A DNA stretch of 64,000 nt from Dokdonia sp. Hel_I_53 (GCF_007827465.1 NZ_VISL01000001.1:2065001-2129000); one strand, 5' to 3'; counted from the stretch's first letter, positions 18,470 through 27,554 are shown. The notes: generated by a model from the sequence alone, not told the origin. A program made the numbers and translations.

Positions 18470-18477
18470 CAAAAGTA
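18470..18477 (-). promoter_or_regulatory. -7 element of the coiled-coil lipoprotein operon
   Basis: On the minus strand TACTTTTG matches TAnnTTTG exactly, 24 bases before the chosen ATG at 18446. It lies upstream of that ATG but overlaps the region just before the alternative start at 18467, which supports the shorter gene. Confidence 0.55.
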
Positions 18478-18511
18478 GTTCAAATCGATAAATGGAAGTG
18501 ACATTAATCCG

Positions 18512-18519
18512 TAAGTTTG
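18512..18519 (+). promoter_or_regulatory. -7 element of the threonine dehydrogenase gene
   Basis: TAAGTTTG matches TAnnTTTG and lies 42 bases before the ATG. The expected start point falls at or in the palindrome at 18526-18541, so the mRNA leader would contain it. Confidence 0.55.
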
Positions 18520-18525
18520 CTTATT

Positions 18526-18541
18526 CGCTTTCGCGAAAGCG
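18526..18541. repeat. dispersed palindrome, copy 4 (5' leader of threonine dehydrogenase)
   Basis: CGCTTTCGCGAAAGCG, 19 bases before the ATG at 18561 and just downstream of the predicted -7 element. Confidence 0.97.
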
Positions 18542-18560
18542 TACCCATTAAACGTTATTT

Positions 18561-19508
18561 ATGAAATCAAGAATTTTAATTATAGGAGCCTGTGGACAAA
18601 TAGGTACAGAGCTCACACTAGCTTTGAGAACACGTTTTGGAGCTGACAAAGTGGTTGCAAGTGATATAAGAGAAGGAAATGTAGAATTAATGAGTGAAGG
18701 GCACTTTGAATTGCTCGATGCCACAGATTTAAAAGCAGTTGAAGATATAATTTTGTTTCACAATGTGGAAACCGTTTATCTCATGGCAGCAATGTTATCT
18801 GCTGTAGCAGAGCGTTTTCCAGCAAAGGCGTGGCACCTTAATATGACATCTCTTTTTAATATTCTTAATTTAGGGAAAGAAAAAAAGATAAAGAAAATTT
18901 TCTGGCCTTCAAGCATCGCTGTATTTGGTGAAACTACCCCAGCACACAATACGCCTCAACTAACAGTTATGGAACCTTCAACGGTTTATGGAATATCAAA
19001 ACAAACAGGTGAGCGCTGGTGTGAGTATTATAATAAAAAATTTGGAGTAGATGTGCGTAGCATAAGATATCCAGGACTTATAAGTTATACGACAGAGCCA
19101 GGCGGTGGAACTACAGATTATGCGGTAGATATTTACCATAGAGCACTTAAACATGGCAATTACCGTTGTTTTCTTGAAGAAGAAACTGTTTTACCTATGA
19201 TGTACATGGAAGACGCTATAAGAGCGACGATCCAAATTATGGATGCTCCTAAAAAAGCAATAAAAATTAGATCTTCTTACAATCTTTCAGGAGTAAGTTT
19301 TGCTCCAGAAGATGTAGCAGAAAGTATTAAAAAACACCTCCCTGATTTTTCAATTACTTATGAGCCAGATTTTAGACAAGCAATTGCAGATACGTGGCCA
19401 GCATCTATCGATGATAGTGCAGCAAGGAATGATTGGGGCTGGAAACATGAATACGGCTTAGAGGAAATAACAGATGTGATGCTCGAAAATTTGAGAGGTA
19501 AATATTAG
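18561..19508 (+). CDS. L-threonine 3-dehydrogenase, short-chain (SDR) type
   Basis: Oxidises L-threonine to 2-amino-3-ketobutyrate with NAD. The 315-residue protein is an extended SDR like the enzyme known from Flavobacterium frigidimaris: NAD motif GACGQIG at residues 8-14, PSSIAVFG with the catalytic Ser, and Tyr-x3-Lys in YGISKQTGE. The motif SYTTEPGGGTTDYAVDIYH is characteristic of this group. It is divergent from the lipoprotein operon; the DUF2256 and arfB genes follow closely. Confidence 0.92.
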   Translation: MKSRILIIGACGQIGTELTLALRTRFGADKVVASDIREGNVELMSEGHFELLDATDLKAVEDIILFHNVETVYLMAAMLSAVAERFPAKAWHLNMTSLFNILNLGKEKKIKKIFWPSSIAVFGETTPAHNTPQLTVMEPSTVYGISKQTGERWCEYYNKKFGVDVRSIRYPGLISYTTEPGGGTTDYAVDIYHRALKHGNYRCFLEEETVLPMMYMEDAIRATIQIMDAPKKAIKIRSSYNLSGVSFAPEDVAESIKKHLPDFSITYEPDFRQAIADTWPASIDDSAARNDWGWKHEYGLEEITDVMLENLRGKY

Positions 19509-19523
19509 TGTAATAGCCTTAGT

Positions 19524-19652
19524 GTGAAAAAATCAAATCTTCCCATAAAAATATGTCCCGTGTGTGACAGACCCTTTATGTGGAGAAAAAAATGGGAAAA
19601 GAATTGGGACAAGGTTATATACTGCAGTGAGCGATGTCGTAAAAATAAATAA
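19524..19652 (+). CDS. DUF2256 zinc-binding mini-protein
   Basis: A 42-residue protein starting at GTG 19524, 15 bases after the threonine dehydrogenase stop. It reads [20 protein letters not shown] then a YCSERCR ending. Four cysteines (CPVC and CSERC) form a treble-clef-like zinc site, and the Trp-rich core is the hallmark of DUF2256. Function is unknown. Its stop lies two bases before the arfB start, so the two are probably translated together. Confidence 0.88.
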   Translation: MKKSNLPIKICPVCDRPFMWRKKWEKNWDKVIYCSERCRKNK

Positions 19653-19654
19653 TA

Positions 19655-20056
19655 TTGAATAAGAAGCAACTTCTTTCAGAACTACATTTTAAAGCTACCA
19701 GAAGTAGTGGAGCAGGGGGACAACATGTAAATAAAACGAGTTCAAGAGTGGAGCTCTCTTGGAATACAAGCGAGACAGAAGCCTTTACAAATGAGGAGCT
19801 TGTGCGTATTAAAGAAAAACTTTCTCACCGTATCACAAAGAATGGTTTGCTGCAGCTTTCATCAGAAGCTTCAAGGAGCCAGCATAGAAATAAAGAAGAA
19901 GTAATCAACAGATTTTTCGGTTTATTAGAAGTTGCTATAGTACGGCCAAAAGTTCGCAAAAAGCGACGTCCGTCAAAAGTAGCAAAGCTCAAACGGCTGA
20001 TGGCTAAGAAACAACAAGCAGAAAAGAAGCAAAACAGAAAAAAACCTACTCTATAA
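19655..20056 (+). CDS. arfB: alternative ribosome-rescue factor ArfB (peptidyl-tRNA hydrolase)
   Basis: A 133-residue class I release-factor-like protein that frees ribosomes stalled without a stop codon. It has the catalytic GGQ at residues 21-23 (SSGAGGQHVNKT) and the basic C-terminal tail (KKRRPSKVAKLKRLMAKK) that enters the empty mRNA channel. Translation appears to start at TTG 19655, two bases after the DUF2256 stop; no ATG lies nearby. Known alternative name YaeJ. Confidence 0.95.
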   Translation: MNKKQLLSELHFKATRSSGAGGQHVNKTSSRVELSWNTSETEAFTNEELVRIKEKLSHRITKNGLLQLSSEASRSQHRNKEEVINRFFGLLEVAIVRPKVRKKRRPSKVAKLKRLMAKKQQAEKKQNRKKPTL

Positions 20057-20061
20057 AATTT

Positions 20062-20101
20062 AAAGATCCTAAGGCAATAAACTTCACACCTTAGGATCTT
20101 T
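20062..20101. terminator. bidirectional terminator between arfB and azurin genes
   Basis: A perfect 13-bp stem AAAGATCCTAAGG/CCTTAGGATCTTT with A/T tracts on both sides, between two convergent genes. Confidence 0.92.
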
Positions 20102-20109
20102 TGAGTTTT

Positions 20110-20610
20110 TTATTTTACAATAAATTTTCCCTTCATAAGTCCAGAGTGTCCTGGAAAACTGCATATGTAATCATATGTTCCAGCTTTTGGGGCAGTAAAT
20201 GTCACCGTAGTAGTTTCTCCTCCACCTATCATTTTTGTATGAACGATTACTTGGTCACCTTCTGGAATCCAATCTTGAGATTCTCCAGCAGAAGCGGCTT
20301 TTGCTGCAAATTCTGGAATAGAAGTCCCAGGCTTGAGTAGCACAAAATTGTGCCCCATTATCTTCTTGTCTATTTTTCCAGTATGTCGAAAAGTAAGACT
20401 AACCTCTGCACCAGCATTTACAGAAAGTTCATTCTTATCAAATTGCATTAAATCATTGCCCGAGAGCGCGAGATTAACAGTGTTGTCGTTGACTTTTGGG
20501 GTGTTTTTTTTGGTGCCAATTTTAATAGATTCGTTAGATTCTTTTTTTGTGTCTTCACCACAGCCTATTAGTAATCCTCCTATAGCTAGAACTATTAGTA
20601 TACGTTTCAT
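20110..20610 (-). CDS. azurin-like cupredoxin lipoprotein
   Basis: A blue copper electron carrier. The 166-residue precursor has a lipoprotein signal (GLLIGC), a charged linker of about 25 residues and an azurin domain. All copper ligands are present: His87 (GHNF), Cys150, His155 and Met159 (in YICSFPGHSGLMKGKF). A lipid anchor suggests it shuttles electrons at the periplasmic membrane face, perhaps to a cytochrome oxidase. Monocistronic. Confidence 0.95.
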   Translation of the reverse strand: MKRILIVLAIGGLLIGCGEDTKKESNESIKIGTKKNTPKVNDNTVNLALSGNDLMQFDKNELSVNAGAEVSLTFRHTGKIDKKIMGHNFVLLKPGTSIPEFAAKAASAGESQDWIPEGDQVIVHTKMIGGGETTTVTFTAPKAGTYDYICSFPGHSGLMKGKFIVK

Positions 20611-20652
20611 AAAATATTTTTCTATTAGTAATTAGTATATAAAGATAAGTAA

Positions 20653-21630
20653 CTAAGAAGAATGTTCTTCAAAAAACTCTAATGATCTAGTTTCATTATA
20701 GTAAAACGAACTTCTTGTATAAAAACCTACGTGACCTCCATGCGCTGGCATTTCTAAAAATAAATCGTCATTATTCTTTGCCTCTTGTGTCGGATAACAA
20801 TTACCGTGTAAGAAACTATCATTTTTAGCATTGAGTATAAGGGTAGGTATTTTAATTCTGTTTAGATATTGATAGCTGCTCGCTTTCGTATAATAATCAA
20901 GCGCGTTTTCAAACCCATGAGCAGGAGCAGTATATAAGTCGTCAAATGTTTTTAGACTATCAATTTTGCGATAATCTTCTAAGCGCATCAGTTTAGGAAA
21001 ACAGTTCATTTTTTTTCTAAACTTAGTTCGCAAGTGAATAAGAAAAGAGGTTCTATAAATGATGTTTTCTCTTTTTTCTAATTGTTCTAGTGATGCTTTA
21101 AGGTCTACAGGAACTCCTATACAGGCTGCTGCTTTAACCTTATTTGGAATGATATGCCCTTCACCCAAATATTTTAGTAGTGCATTGCCACCTAAGCTCA
21201 CACCGTACAAATTTATCATACTGTAGCTTAGAGATGATAGCATATTGACCAAGTGTGAAATATCTCGTGTGTCACCACTATGATAAGAGCGATAGAGACG
21301 ATTTTGGGAACCGCTACAACCTCTAAAATTAAGCGCCGCGACATCATAGCCATTATTAACAAGCAGTTTAGCCATCCCTAACATGTAAGGGCGCTGTGCA
21401 TCACCCTCTAGCCCGTGAAGTAGTAATGCTACTTTTGAGGCACGCTTACGCGAAAGAGAACTATCTGTATATGACCAGTCAATATCCACAAAATCACCAT
21501 CTGGGAGTTCTAGTCGTTTACGATTTTGTGACACTCCATGTACCCGCCGTATTTTTGCAGAATATATAGTTGAAAAATGAGCATTTTTAAAAAGCCCTAT
21601 TGCTTTGTAAGGAGACTGTATAATAGGCAT
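20653..21630 (-). CDS. alpha/beta hydrolase, YheT family
   Basis: A 325-residue hydrolase. It has LLHGLEGD (oxyanion region), the Arg-rich NFRGCSGS, the nucleophile elbow GVSLGGN with Ser as nucleophile, and a late His in PAHGGHVGF. This is the YheT/ABHD1-3 family of esterases/lipases with unknown physiological substrates. The stretch SLSRKRASK is encoded by a decayed copy of the dispersed palindrome (about 21423-21438). Confidence 0.92.
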   Translation of the reverse strand: MPIIQSPYKAIGLFKNAHFSTIYSAKIRRVHGVSQNRKRLELPDGDFVDIDWSYTDSSLSRKRASKVALLLHGLEGDAQRPYMLGMAKLLVNNGYDVAALNFRGCSGSQNRLYRSYHSGDTRDISHLVNMLSSLSYSMINLYGVSLGGNALLKYLGEGHIIPNKVKAAACIGVPVDLKASLEQLEKRENIIYRTSFLIHLRTKFRKKMNCFPKLMRLEDYRKIDSLKTFDDLYTAPAHGFENALDYYTKASSYQYLNRIKIPTLILNAKNDSFLHGNCYPTQEAKNNDDLFLEMPAHGGHVGFYTRSSFYYNETRSLEFFEEHSS

Positions 21631-21779
21631 TTATAAGGTGAGGTTTCCCAATGTTAGTTTTTGTGATAAAAAATTTAAATTACATCTAAAGGCAAAAAAA
21701 TAAAATTATAGATTTAAACTTTACTTAATAATAACAATTCGGAATAAATTTTGAATACTTTTATAAAAATTCTATAATT

Positions 21780-22310
21780 ATGATGACATCAAAAATTTAT
21801 ATAACAGCTTTTTCAATAATTTGTGCACTAGTTTGTATTCAATGTAATTCTACAGAAAGTGCAGCGAAAAAACAAAAGGTCGAACTTTCGAGTCCAAATT
21901 TTGTAAACGAAACCATTTATTTTAATTCCTATACCGCAGGTACTAAGGAGGGTGGTACTGGCTATGAAATCCATCTAGAGAACTTTGATCTTCCAGAAAA
22001 CGTAAAATTAAATAAAGTTTATTTTGCAGGCCAGTCTGGTGATGTATACCCAACATCAATCGGTTATAGTGCGCGTACTAAAGAAATGAGCACAGGAAAA
22101 GAAGATGTGATTATGTCAAGTGATGTAAATAAGGAGGCTGCAAATAACGTTCCAAGCACTACCGTGAAATTCCCTTTTCCGTTAACAGAGAGTCAAGCAG
22201 GTATTCAGTATACAGAGAATGGGGTTGTAAAATATACTATTATGAATAGTGTGCTTCAAAGAGAGCCTATCTACTATCCTAGTGCACCACCAAAAGAGCA
22301 GAACCAATAG
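21780..22310 (+). CDS. lipoprotein of unknown function
   Basis: A 176-residue lipoprotein (lipobox VCIQC at residues 18-22). The mature part begins with a short charged linker, then a beta-rich domain with ETIYFNSYTAGTKEGGTGY and KLNKVYFAGQSGDVYPT, and ends in a Pro-rich tail. I recognise no named family, though similar hypothetical proteins seem common in Flavobacteriaceae. It precedes the flippase gene by 46 bases, but the flippase has its own promoter. Confidence 0.82.
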   Translation: MMTSKIYITAFSIICALVCIQCNSTESAAKKQKVELSSPNFVNETIYFNSYTAGTKEGGTGYEIHLENFDLPENVKLNKVYFAGQSGDVYPTSIGYSARTKEMSTGKEDVIMSSDVNKEAANNVPSTTVKFPFPLTESQAGIQYTENGVVKYTIMNSVLQREPIYYPSAPPKEQNQ

Positions 22311-22326
22311 ACGTGACTAATTTCTG

Positions 22327-22334
22327 TACTTTTG
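22327..22334 (+). promoter_or_regulatory. -7 element upstream of the flippase gene
   Basis: TACTTTTG matches TAnnTTTG and lies 23 bases before the TTG start at 22357. Confidence 0.5.
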
Positions 22335-22356
22335 TGCTTCATAAACTGAAACATCA

Positions 22357-23820
22357 TTGGGTACGCTTAAAAGTCTCTTCAAACATACATTCATTTACGG
22401 TCTAGCAACCGTATTACCTAGAATTCTAACAGCACTACTCACGAGGTTGTATACTGGATATCTTCCAGATACAGATGCATTTGGGGAAGTGACGATTGTT
22501 TTTTCATACGTAATGTTTTTAAATGTGATTCTTACCTACGGTATGGAAACTGCATTTTTTAAATTTTTTAATGAAAAAAAACATAAAGAAAGCACATTAT
22601 CTACCTCGCTAATTTCTCTTCTTGTAACAACTGTATTTTTTGCAGTATTAGCATTTTTGGCGATTGATTTTCTAGCAGGTATTTCTGGAGTTCCTAGTGC
22701 ATATTGGAAATGGGTAATTTTAATTATTTCCTTTGATACACTTGCCGTCATTCCTTTTGCCTACATGCGAGCACAAAGTAAATCCACTAAATATGCGATG
22801 ATCAAGTTGCTTAACGTTGTGATATCAACAACATTATCCGTGATTTTACTAGTGTGGTTGCCTAGGTTAGACATCATTAAAAGTTATTTTCCTTCAGATA
22901 AAATAGAACTCGTCTTTATAGCCCTTTTTGCCCCAAGTTTAATAACATTACTGATAGTTATTAAACCGTATTTTCAAAAGTGGAATTTTGATAGGGCTTT
23001 GCATAAAAAAATGCTTAGATATGGAGGACCTATACTCATTGCGGGTCTTGCATTTGTTGTTAACGAATCTTTTGATAAAATACTTTTAGAGAGACTCTTA
23101 CCAGAGAAAATAGCAGATAGCCAAGTAGGAATTTATGGGGCCTGCTACAAATTGTCTATAGGAATGACCCTTTATGCAACCGCATTTAGAATTGGGATTG
23201 AGCCATTTTTCTTTAGTGAAGCAGGTAATAAAAATGCAACTCAGATGTATGCACAAATCACAAAGACCTTTGTAGTCTTTGGGGCTATCGCTCTTTTTAT
23301 ATATGTGGTTTTAGTAGATGTTGTGAAAGTGATTTTACTCAATAATACAGATTATTGGGAAGGTATGTACATCGTTCCTTTGATTTTGATAGCTTATTTA
23401 TTTTTCGGTATTTATCAGACTTTATCTGTTTGGTATAAAACCACAGATAAGACGAGATATGGCGCTTATATTTCTGCTGGAGGTGCTGCCTTCACTATTC
23501 TTATTAATGTGTTATTAATACCACAAATAGGATATCTTGCTAGTGCTATTGCTACATGTGTTGCTTATGGAATCATGATGATTATCTCCTATTATATCGG
23601 AAGAAAACATTTAGCAATTCCTTATGATGTAAAAAATATACTTTTGTACCTTATCATAAGTATTTCTTTTTCTTGTGTGTTTTTTTACGGAGTAAGATCA
23701 TATTACGGCGTGGGAACTCTAACTACTTATACTATTGGTACATTTATGACCTTAGTATTATCCGTTCTTATTGGATTTAAGGAAAAAGATATGTTGTTAT
23801 CACTTTTTAAAAGAAAGTGA
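22357..23820 (+). CDS. polysaccharide flippase (Wzx/MATE-like)
   Basis: A 487-residue integral membrane protein with about 14 hydrophobic segments, of the oligosaccharide flippase/polysaccharide biosynthesis family that moves lipid-linked glycans across the inner membrane. The opening KSLFKHTFIYGLATVLPR is typical for the Bacteroidetes members. Translation starts at TTG 22357, since no ATG fits upstream. The envelope operon starting with dut follows 61 bases later; a shared transcript is possible. Confidence 0.9.
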   Translation: MGTLKSLFKHTFIYGLATVLPRILTALLTRLYTGYLPDTDAFGEVTIVFSYVMFLNVILTYGMETAFFKFFNEKKHKESTLSTSLISLLVTTVFFAVLAFLAIDFLAGISGVPSAYWKWVILIISFDTLAVIPFAYMRAQSKSTKYAMIKLLNVVISTTLSVILLVWLPRLDIIKSYFPSDKIELVFIALFAPSLITLLIVIKPYFQKWNFDRALHKKMLRYGGPILIAGLAFVVNESFDKILLERLLPEKIADSQVGIYGACYKLSIGMTLYATAFRIGIEPFFFSEAGNKNATQMYAQITKTFVVFGAIALFIYVVLVDVVKVILLNNTDYWEGMYIVPLILIAYLFFGIYQTLSVWYKTTDKTRYGAYISAGGAAFTILINVLLIPQIGYLASAIATCVAYGIMMIISYYIGRKHLAIPYDVKNILLYLIISISFSCVFFYGVRSYYGVGTLTTYTIGTFMTLVLSVLIGFKEKDMLLSLFKRK

Positions 23821-23881
23821 TTTTGCTTTCGTAAAAAAAACTCAAATAAATAGATAAGTTAGTTATAATTAAAAGAAACAG

Positions 23882-24316
23882 ATGAAAATCAAAGTCATAA
23901 ATAAAAGTAATCATGCACTACCACACTATGAGACAATAGCTAGTGCGGGGATGGATCTACGTGCAAATCTCACGGAGTCAATAACCATTGGTTCACTAGA
24001 ACGAGCAATCGTTCCAACTGGAATTTTAATAGAACTACCTGTAGGTATTGAAGCGCAAGTAAGACCTCGAAGTGGTCTTGCTGCAAAAAAAGGAATTACC
24101 GTTCTAAATGCACCAGGTACTATTGATGCAGATTATCGTGGAGAAGTAGGTGTTATATTAGTAAATCTATCAAACGACCCATTTACTATTGAAAATGGTG
24201 AACGTATTGCTCAAATGGTCATCGCAAAACATGAACAAGGGCAGTGGGATGAGGTAGAAGAACTCTCTACAACAGATCGTGGAGAGGGAGGCTTTGGCTC
24301 TACAGGTGTAAAATAA
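23882..24316 (+). CDS. dut: dUTP diphosphatase
   Basis: Hydrolyses dUTP to dUMP, keeping uracil out of DNA and supplying thymidylate synthesis. The 144-residue trimeric enzyme shows all five motifs: [32 protein letters not shown] and the C-terminal [10 protein letters not shown] arm. It heads a run of five same-strand genes with short gaps, a gene order I know from other flavobacteria. Confidence 0.98.
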   Translation: MKIKVINKSNHALPHYETIASAGMDLRANLTESITIGSLERAIVPTGILIELPVGIEAQVRPRSGLAAKKGITVLNAPGTIDADYRGEVGVILVNLSNDPFTIENGERIAQMVIAKHEQGQWDEVEELSTTDRGEGGFGSTGVK

Positions 24317-24326
24317 TAATAGAAAT

Positions 24327-24340
24327 TTTTCGCGAAAGCG
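24327..24340. repeat. decayed copy of the dispersed palindrome
   Basis: TTTTCGCGAAAGCG: the centre and right arm are intact, the left arm is changed. It lies between dut and the nucleotidyltransferase gene. Confidence 0.6.
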
Positions 24341-24361
24341 AGAATTATAAAAACATTTTTA

Positions 24362-25381
24362 ATGAAAATAATAGTACCTATGGCGGGATTAGGTTCCCGT
24401 ATTCGTCCACACAGTCTTACTGTACCAAAACCTTTAATTCCAGTAGCAGGATCTCCCATTGTACACAGATTAGTGCGCGACATTGCTAAAATATTAGACC
24501 AACCTATAGAAGAAATTGCTTTTATCTTAGGTGACCCAACATTTTTTGGAGATGAGGTAACCACACAATTAGGGGAGCTAGCAACTAGTCTAGGGGCAAA
24601 GGCATCAATATATCGTCAAGGAGAGGCATTGGGAACGGGACACGCTATCATGAGCGCAGAGCCATCCTTAAGTGGGCCAGCTGTAATTGCCTATGCAGAT
24701 GCTTTGATACGTGCAGATTTAGAGCTAGACCCAGATGCAGATAGCGTTATTTGGACAAAAACTGTCGCTAATCCTGAAGCATACGGGGTGGTAAAACTTA
24801 ATGAAAAACAAGATATTATAGAGCTTGTAGAAAAGCCTTCAACTTTTGTTTCTGACCAAGCAGTGATAGGAATATATTATTTCAAAGATGTAGCCGTTCT
24901 TAAAGAGAAGCTACAAGAGGTAATAGATGAAAACATAATGAATGGTGGCGAGTATCAGATTAATGATGGCATAAAAAAAATGATGGCAGAGGGCCGTATA
25001 TTTAAAACAGGTACGGTTGATGAGTGGATGGATTGTGGTAACAAGGAAGTGGCGATAGAAACAAACAGTAAGATGTTACAATTTTTACACGATGATGGTC
25101 AAGAACAACTCGTTGCCGACAATGTAACATTAGAAAATTCTAAAATCATTCCGCCTTGCTTTGTAGGAGACAACGTTGTGTTAAAAAATACTACCATTGG
25201 TCCAGGTGTAGCAATTGGAGCAGGCACAACAATTGAAGATAGTACAATCACACATAGCTTAATTCAAAAACAGAGTTATATTAAGAACGTACAATGGACA
25301 GAGGCTATGATAGGTAATAAAGTGCATTTCGATGGTTCATTTACAAGAGTAAGCCTCGGTGATTACAGTGTGATGAAATAA
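24362..25381 (+). CDS. sugar nucleotidyltransferase (mannose/glucose-1-phosphate type)
   Basis: A 339-residue protein. The N-terminal nucleotidyltransferase fold has the signature MAGLGSRIRPHSLTVPKPLIPV, activating a sugar 1-phosphate with NTP; a C-terminal left-handed beta-helix follows (repeats like VVLKNTTIGPGVAIGAGTTI). Similar proteins are annotated as mannose-1-phosphate guanylyltransferase or glucose-1-phosphate thymidylyltransferase. The sugar cannot be decided by reading. A decayed palindrome lies just upstream at 24327-24340. Confidence 0.9.
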   Translation: MKIIVPMAGLGSRIRPHSLTVPKPLIPVAGSPIVHRLVRDIAKILDQPIEEIAFILGDPTFFGDEVTTQLGELATSLGAKASIYRQGEALGTGHAIMSAEPSLSGPAVIAYADALIRADLELDPDADSVIWTKTVANPEAYGVVKLNEKQDIIELVEKPSTFVSDQAVIGIYYFKDVAVLKEKLQEVIDENIMNGGEYQINDGIKKMMAEGRIFKTGTVDEWMDCGNKEVAIETNSKMLQFLHDDGQEQLVADNVTLENSKIIPPCFVGDNVVLKNTTIGPGVAIGAGTTIEDSTITHSLIQKQSYIKNVQWTEAMIGNKVHFDGSFTRVSLGDYSVMK

Positions 25382-25395
25382 ATGATATTTAGAGG

Positions 25396-26778
25396 ATGAA
25401 TAAGAAAATCTACATACTCGTTTTTATAGTGTTGGTTACGCTTTCGCGAAAGCGTATCCTCGCACAGCAACCACTAGAGCAAACTCCATTTGAGGATGAG
25501 AATGTAGATGACTTAGGCAATGTTTCAGATGCTTTTCAAGTTTCATTTTTTGAAGCATTAAAACAAAAGGGCATAGAAAACTATGACCGTGCAATAAGTG
25601 CTTTAGATAAATGTATTTTGTTAGAACCAGAAAAGGCAATCCTATACTTTGAAAGGGGTAAAAATAATGTGTTTTTGAAAAACTATGATCGAGCTATAGA
25701 AGATTTCAAAAAATCCTTAGAAATAAACCCAAATGACAAAGATGTTCTAATAGTCTTGTACGACGTTTACTATACACAGCGAGATTATACAGCTGCAGAG
25801 AAAATAGTAAAGGAACTAATGGATTTTGATATTCAATACAAAGAAGATCTAGCCCGTATTTATACTCAGACTAAACGTTACAATGAAGCTCTTGACCTCT
25901 TAGATGAGTTGGAAGATGAGTATGGACCAGATCTTTATCGTGATCAATTAAAAAATAGACTTTACATGCTCTCTGGAAATACAGAGCGACAAGTGAAAGA
26001 AATTGAAGAAAATATTGTTTCTAGCCCAAAGAGTACAGCCGAGTATTTGAAGCTTATCTTTCTTTACAGTGAACAAGGTAATTCTAGAAAGGCATATGAA
26101 ACTGCGTTAGAACTTCAAAAAGTAAACCCAGAAGCAGATGAAGTGCAACTAGCTCTTTACAAATTTTATCTTATTGACAACAAAACAGACCTTGCAGTAG
26201 CAGCGATGCAAAAAGTGCTAGAAAGTAAAACAATCGCTCTAGAAGGTAAGCATAATGTTCTCAACGATTTCTTGATTTTTGTAAATGAAAATCCACAGTT
26301 TGAGATGCAGTTAGAAAATGCTATCACCGTCTTTGATAAACAAGTGGGAAGTGCTAATATCTTCTATGAATTAGCAGTATATTATTTACAAAAAGGGGAT
26401 AAAGTAAAAGCATTGCCATACTTCAAAAAAGCCTTAGCTACTAGCCCAGAAGATCTTGAAATTATTAAAAACATTATACTTCTCCAGCTAGATGAAGATC
26501 AGTTTTTGGACGCAGAAAAAACGGTCTCTGAAGCCTTGGACTTATATCCTTCACAACCTTTATTATATTTAACATATGGAGTAACTTTAAATAAGCAAAA
26601 CAAATTTAAAGAAGCAATAATACAGTTAGAAACGGGAATTGATTATATCATTGATGATGTAAAAATGGAAGCAGATTTTTATAATCAACTGGGCGATGCT
26701 TATTCGGGGACTGGAGATTCTTCTAAAGCAAAAAGTTATTACGAGAAGGTTAAAAGCTTACAAGCAAAAGAAAATTAA
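25396..26778 (+). CDS. tetratricopeptide-repeat protein, exported
   Basis: A 460-residue protein with a signal peptide and about ten TPR-type helix pairs (for example AILYFERGKNNVFLKNYDRAIEDF and NIFYELAVYYLQKGDKVKALPYF). It is likely a periplasmic scaffold. Its signal peptide contains a palindrome copy, read as TLSRKR between the hydrophobic core and the AQQ cleavage region. This basic insertion late in a signal peptide is unusual. Its stop overlaps the start of the DUF4292 gene (TAATG), showing coupling. Confidence 0.9.
   Translation: MNKKIYILVFIVLVTLSRKRILAQQPLEQTPFEDENVDDLGNVSDAFQVSFFEALKQKGIENYDRAISALDKCILLEPEKAILYFERGKNNVFLKNYDRAIEDFKKSLEINPNDKDVLIVLYDVYYTQRDYTAAEKIVKELMDFDIQYKEDLARIYTQTKRYNEALDLLDELEDEYGPDLYRDQLKNRLYMLSGNTERQVKEIEENIVSSPKSTAEYLKLIFLYSEQGNSRKAYETALELQKVNPEADEVQLALYKFYLIDNKTDLAVAAMQKVLESKTIALEGKHNVLNDFLIFVNENPQFEMQLENAITVFDKQVGSANIFYELAVYYLQKGDKVKALPYFKKALATSPEDLEIIKNIILLQLDEDQFLDAEKTVSEALDLYPSQPLLYLTYGVTLNKQNKFKEAIIQLETGIDYIIDDVKMEADFYNQLGDAYSGTGDSSKAKSYYEKVKSLQAKEN
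25439..25454. repeat. dispersed palindrome, copy 5 (in TPR protein signal peptide)
   Basis: ACGCTTTCGCGAAAGCGTA, read in frame as Thr-Leu-Ser-Arg-Lys-Arg. Confidence 0.97.
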
Positions 26779-27554
26779 TGAAAAAATATAGCTACTTATT
26801 CATATTTATACTTCTAGCAAGCTGTAGTGGAACAAAAAAGATTGCAACTTCAGAAAGTGCAGAAGATATAACATCTTCAAGATTGATCAATGAATATTAT
26901 GCAAATGCACTTGAGTATAAAACCATGGATGCTCGTACGCGTTTAAGGTATGAAGATAAAAACAATAGCCAGTCTGTCACTGTAACGATTCGTATTGAAA
27001 AAGATAAAAAAATATGGCTCAATGCTTCTCTATTAGGTATTTCAGGAGCTCGTGCATTGATTACCCCTGATAAAGTTCAATTTTATGATAAGCTTAATCG
27101 GCAATATTTTGAGGGTGATTTTAGGTTTTTGAGTGAATATCTAGGAGTTGATATTGACTTTTTTCAATTGCAACGCTTATTGTCGGGACAAACAGTGTAT
27201 GATTTACGAGAAGGGAAGTATGATTTTAAAAAAACGGCAGTAGGATACACTATCACTCCTAGAAAACAATTAGAGGGTATAAATTTATTATTTTCCATAA
27301 GTTCTGAAAATTTTATGGTAGACAGACAACGAGTTGAACAACCTGCAGAAAATGTCTCGTTAGACGTAGTATATGGCGCTTATCGTAATGTAGAAGGAAA
27401 ACCTTTTCCTACACAAATAGATATTCTAGCAAATGATAATCAAAATCAGACTCGAGTAAGTATAGATTTTAGAGATATAGATATAAATGTAGATACTAAT
27501 TTTCCATTTTCTATACCATCAGGATATTCTAAAATAGAGCTTCATGCAAGATAG
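26778..27554 (+). CDS. DUF4292 outer-membrane lipoprotein
   Basis: A 258-residue lipoprotein (lipobox LLASC). The LolB/LolA-like fold of DUF4292 is suggested by ARTRLRYEDKNNSQSVTVTIRI, IWLNASLLGISGARALITPD and VQFYDKLNRQYFEGDF. Members probably take part in outer-membrane lipid or lipoprotein handling, though I know no direct proof. It sits between the TPR and EnvC-like genes and overlaps the latter by 11 bases. Confidence 0.9.
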   Translation: MKKYSYLFIFILLASCSGTKKIATSESAEDITSSRLINEYYANALEYKTMDARTRLRYEDKNNSQSVTVTIRIEKDKKIWLNASLLGISGARALITPDKVQFYDKLNRQYFEGDFRFLSEYLGVDIDFFQLQRLLSGQTVYDLREGKYDFKKTAVGYTITPRKQLEGINLLFSISSENFMVDRQRVEQPAENVSLDVVYGAYRNVEGKPFPTQIDILANDNQNQTRVSIDFRDIDINVDTNFPFSIPSGYSKIELHAR

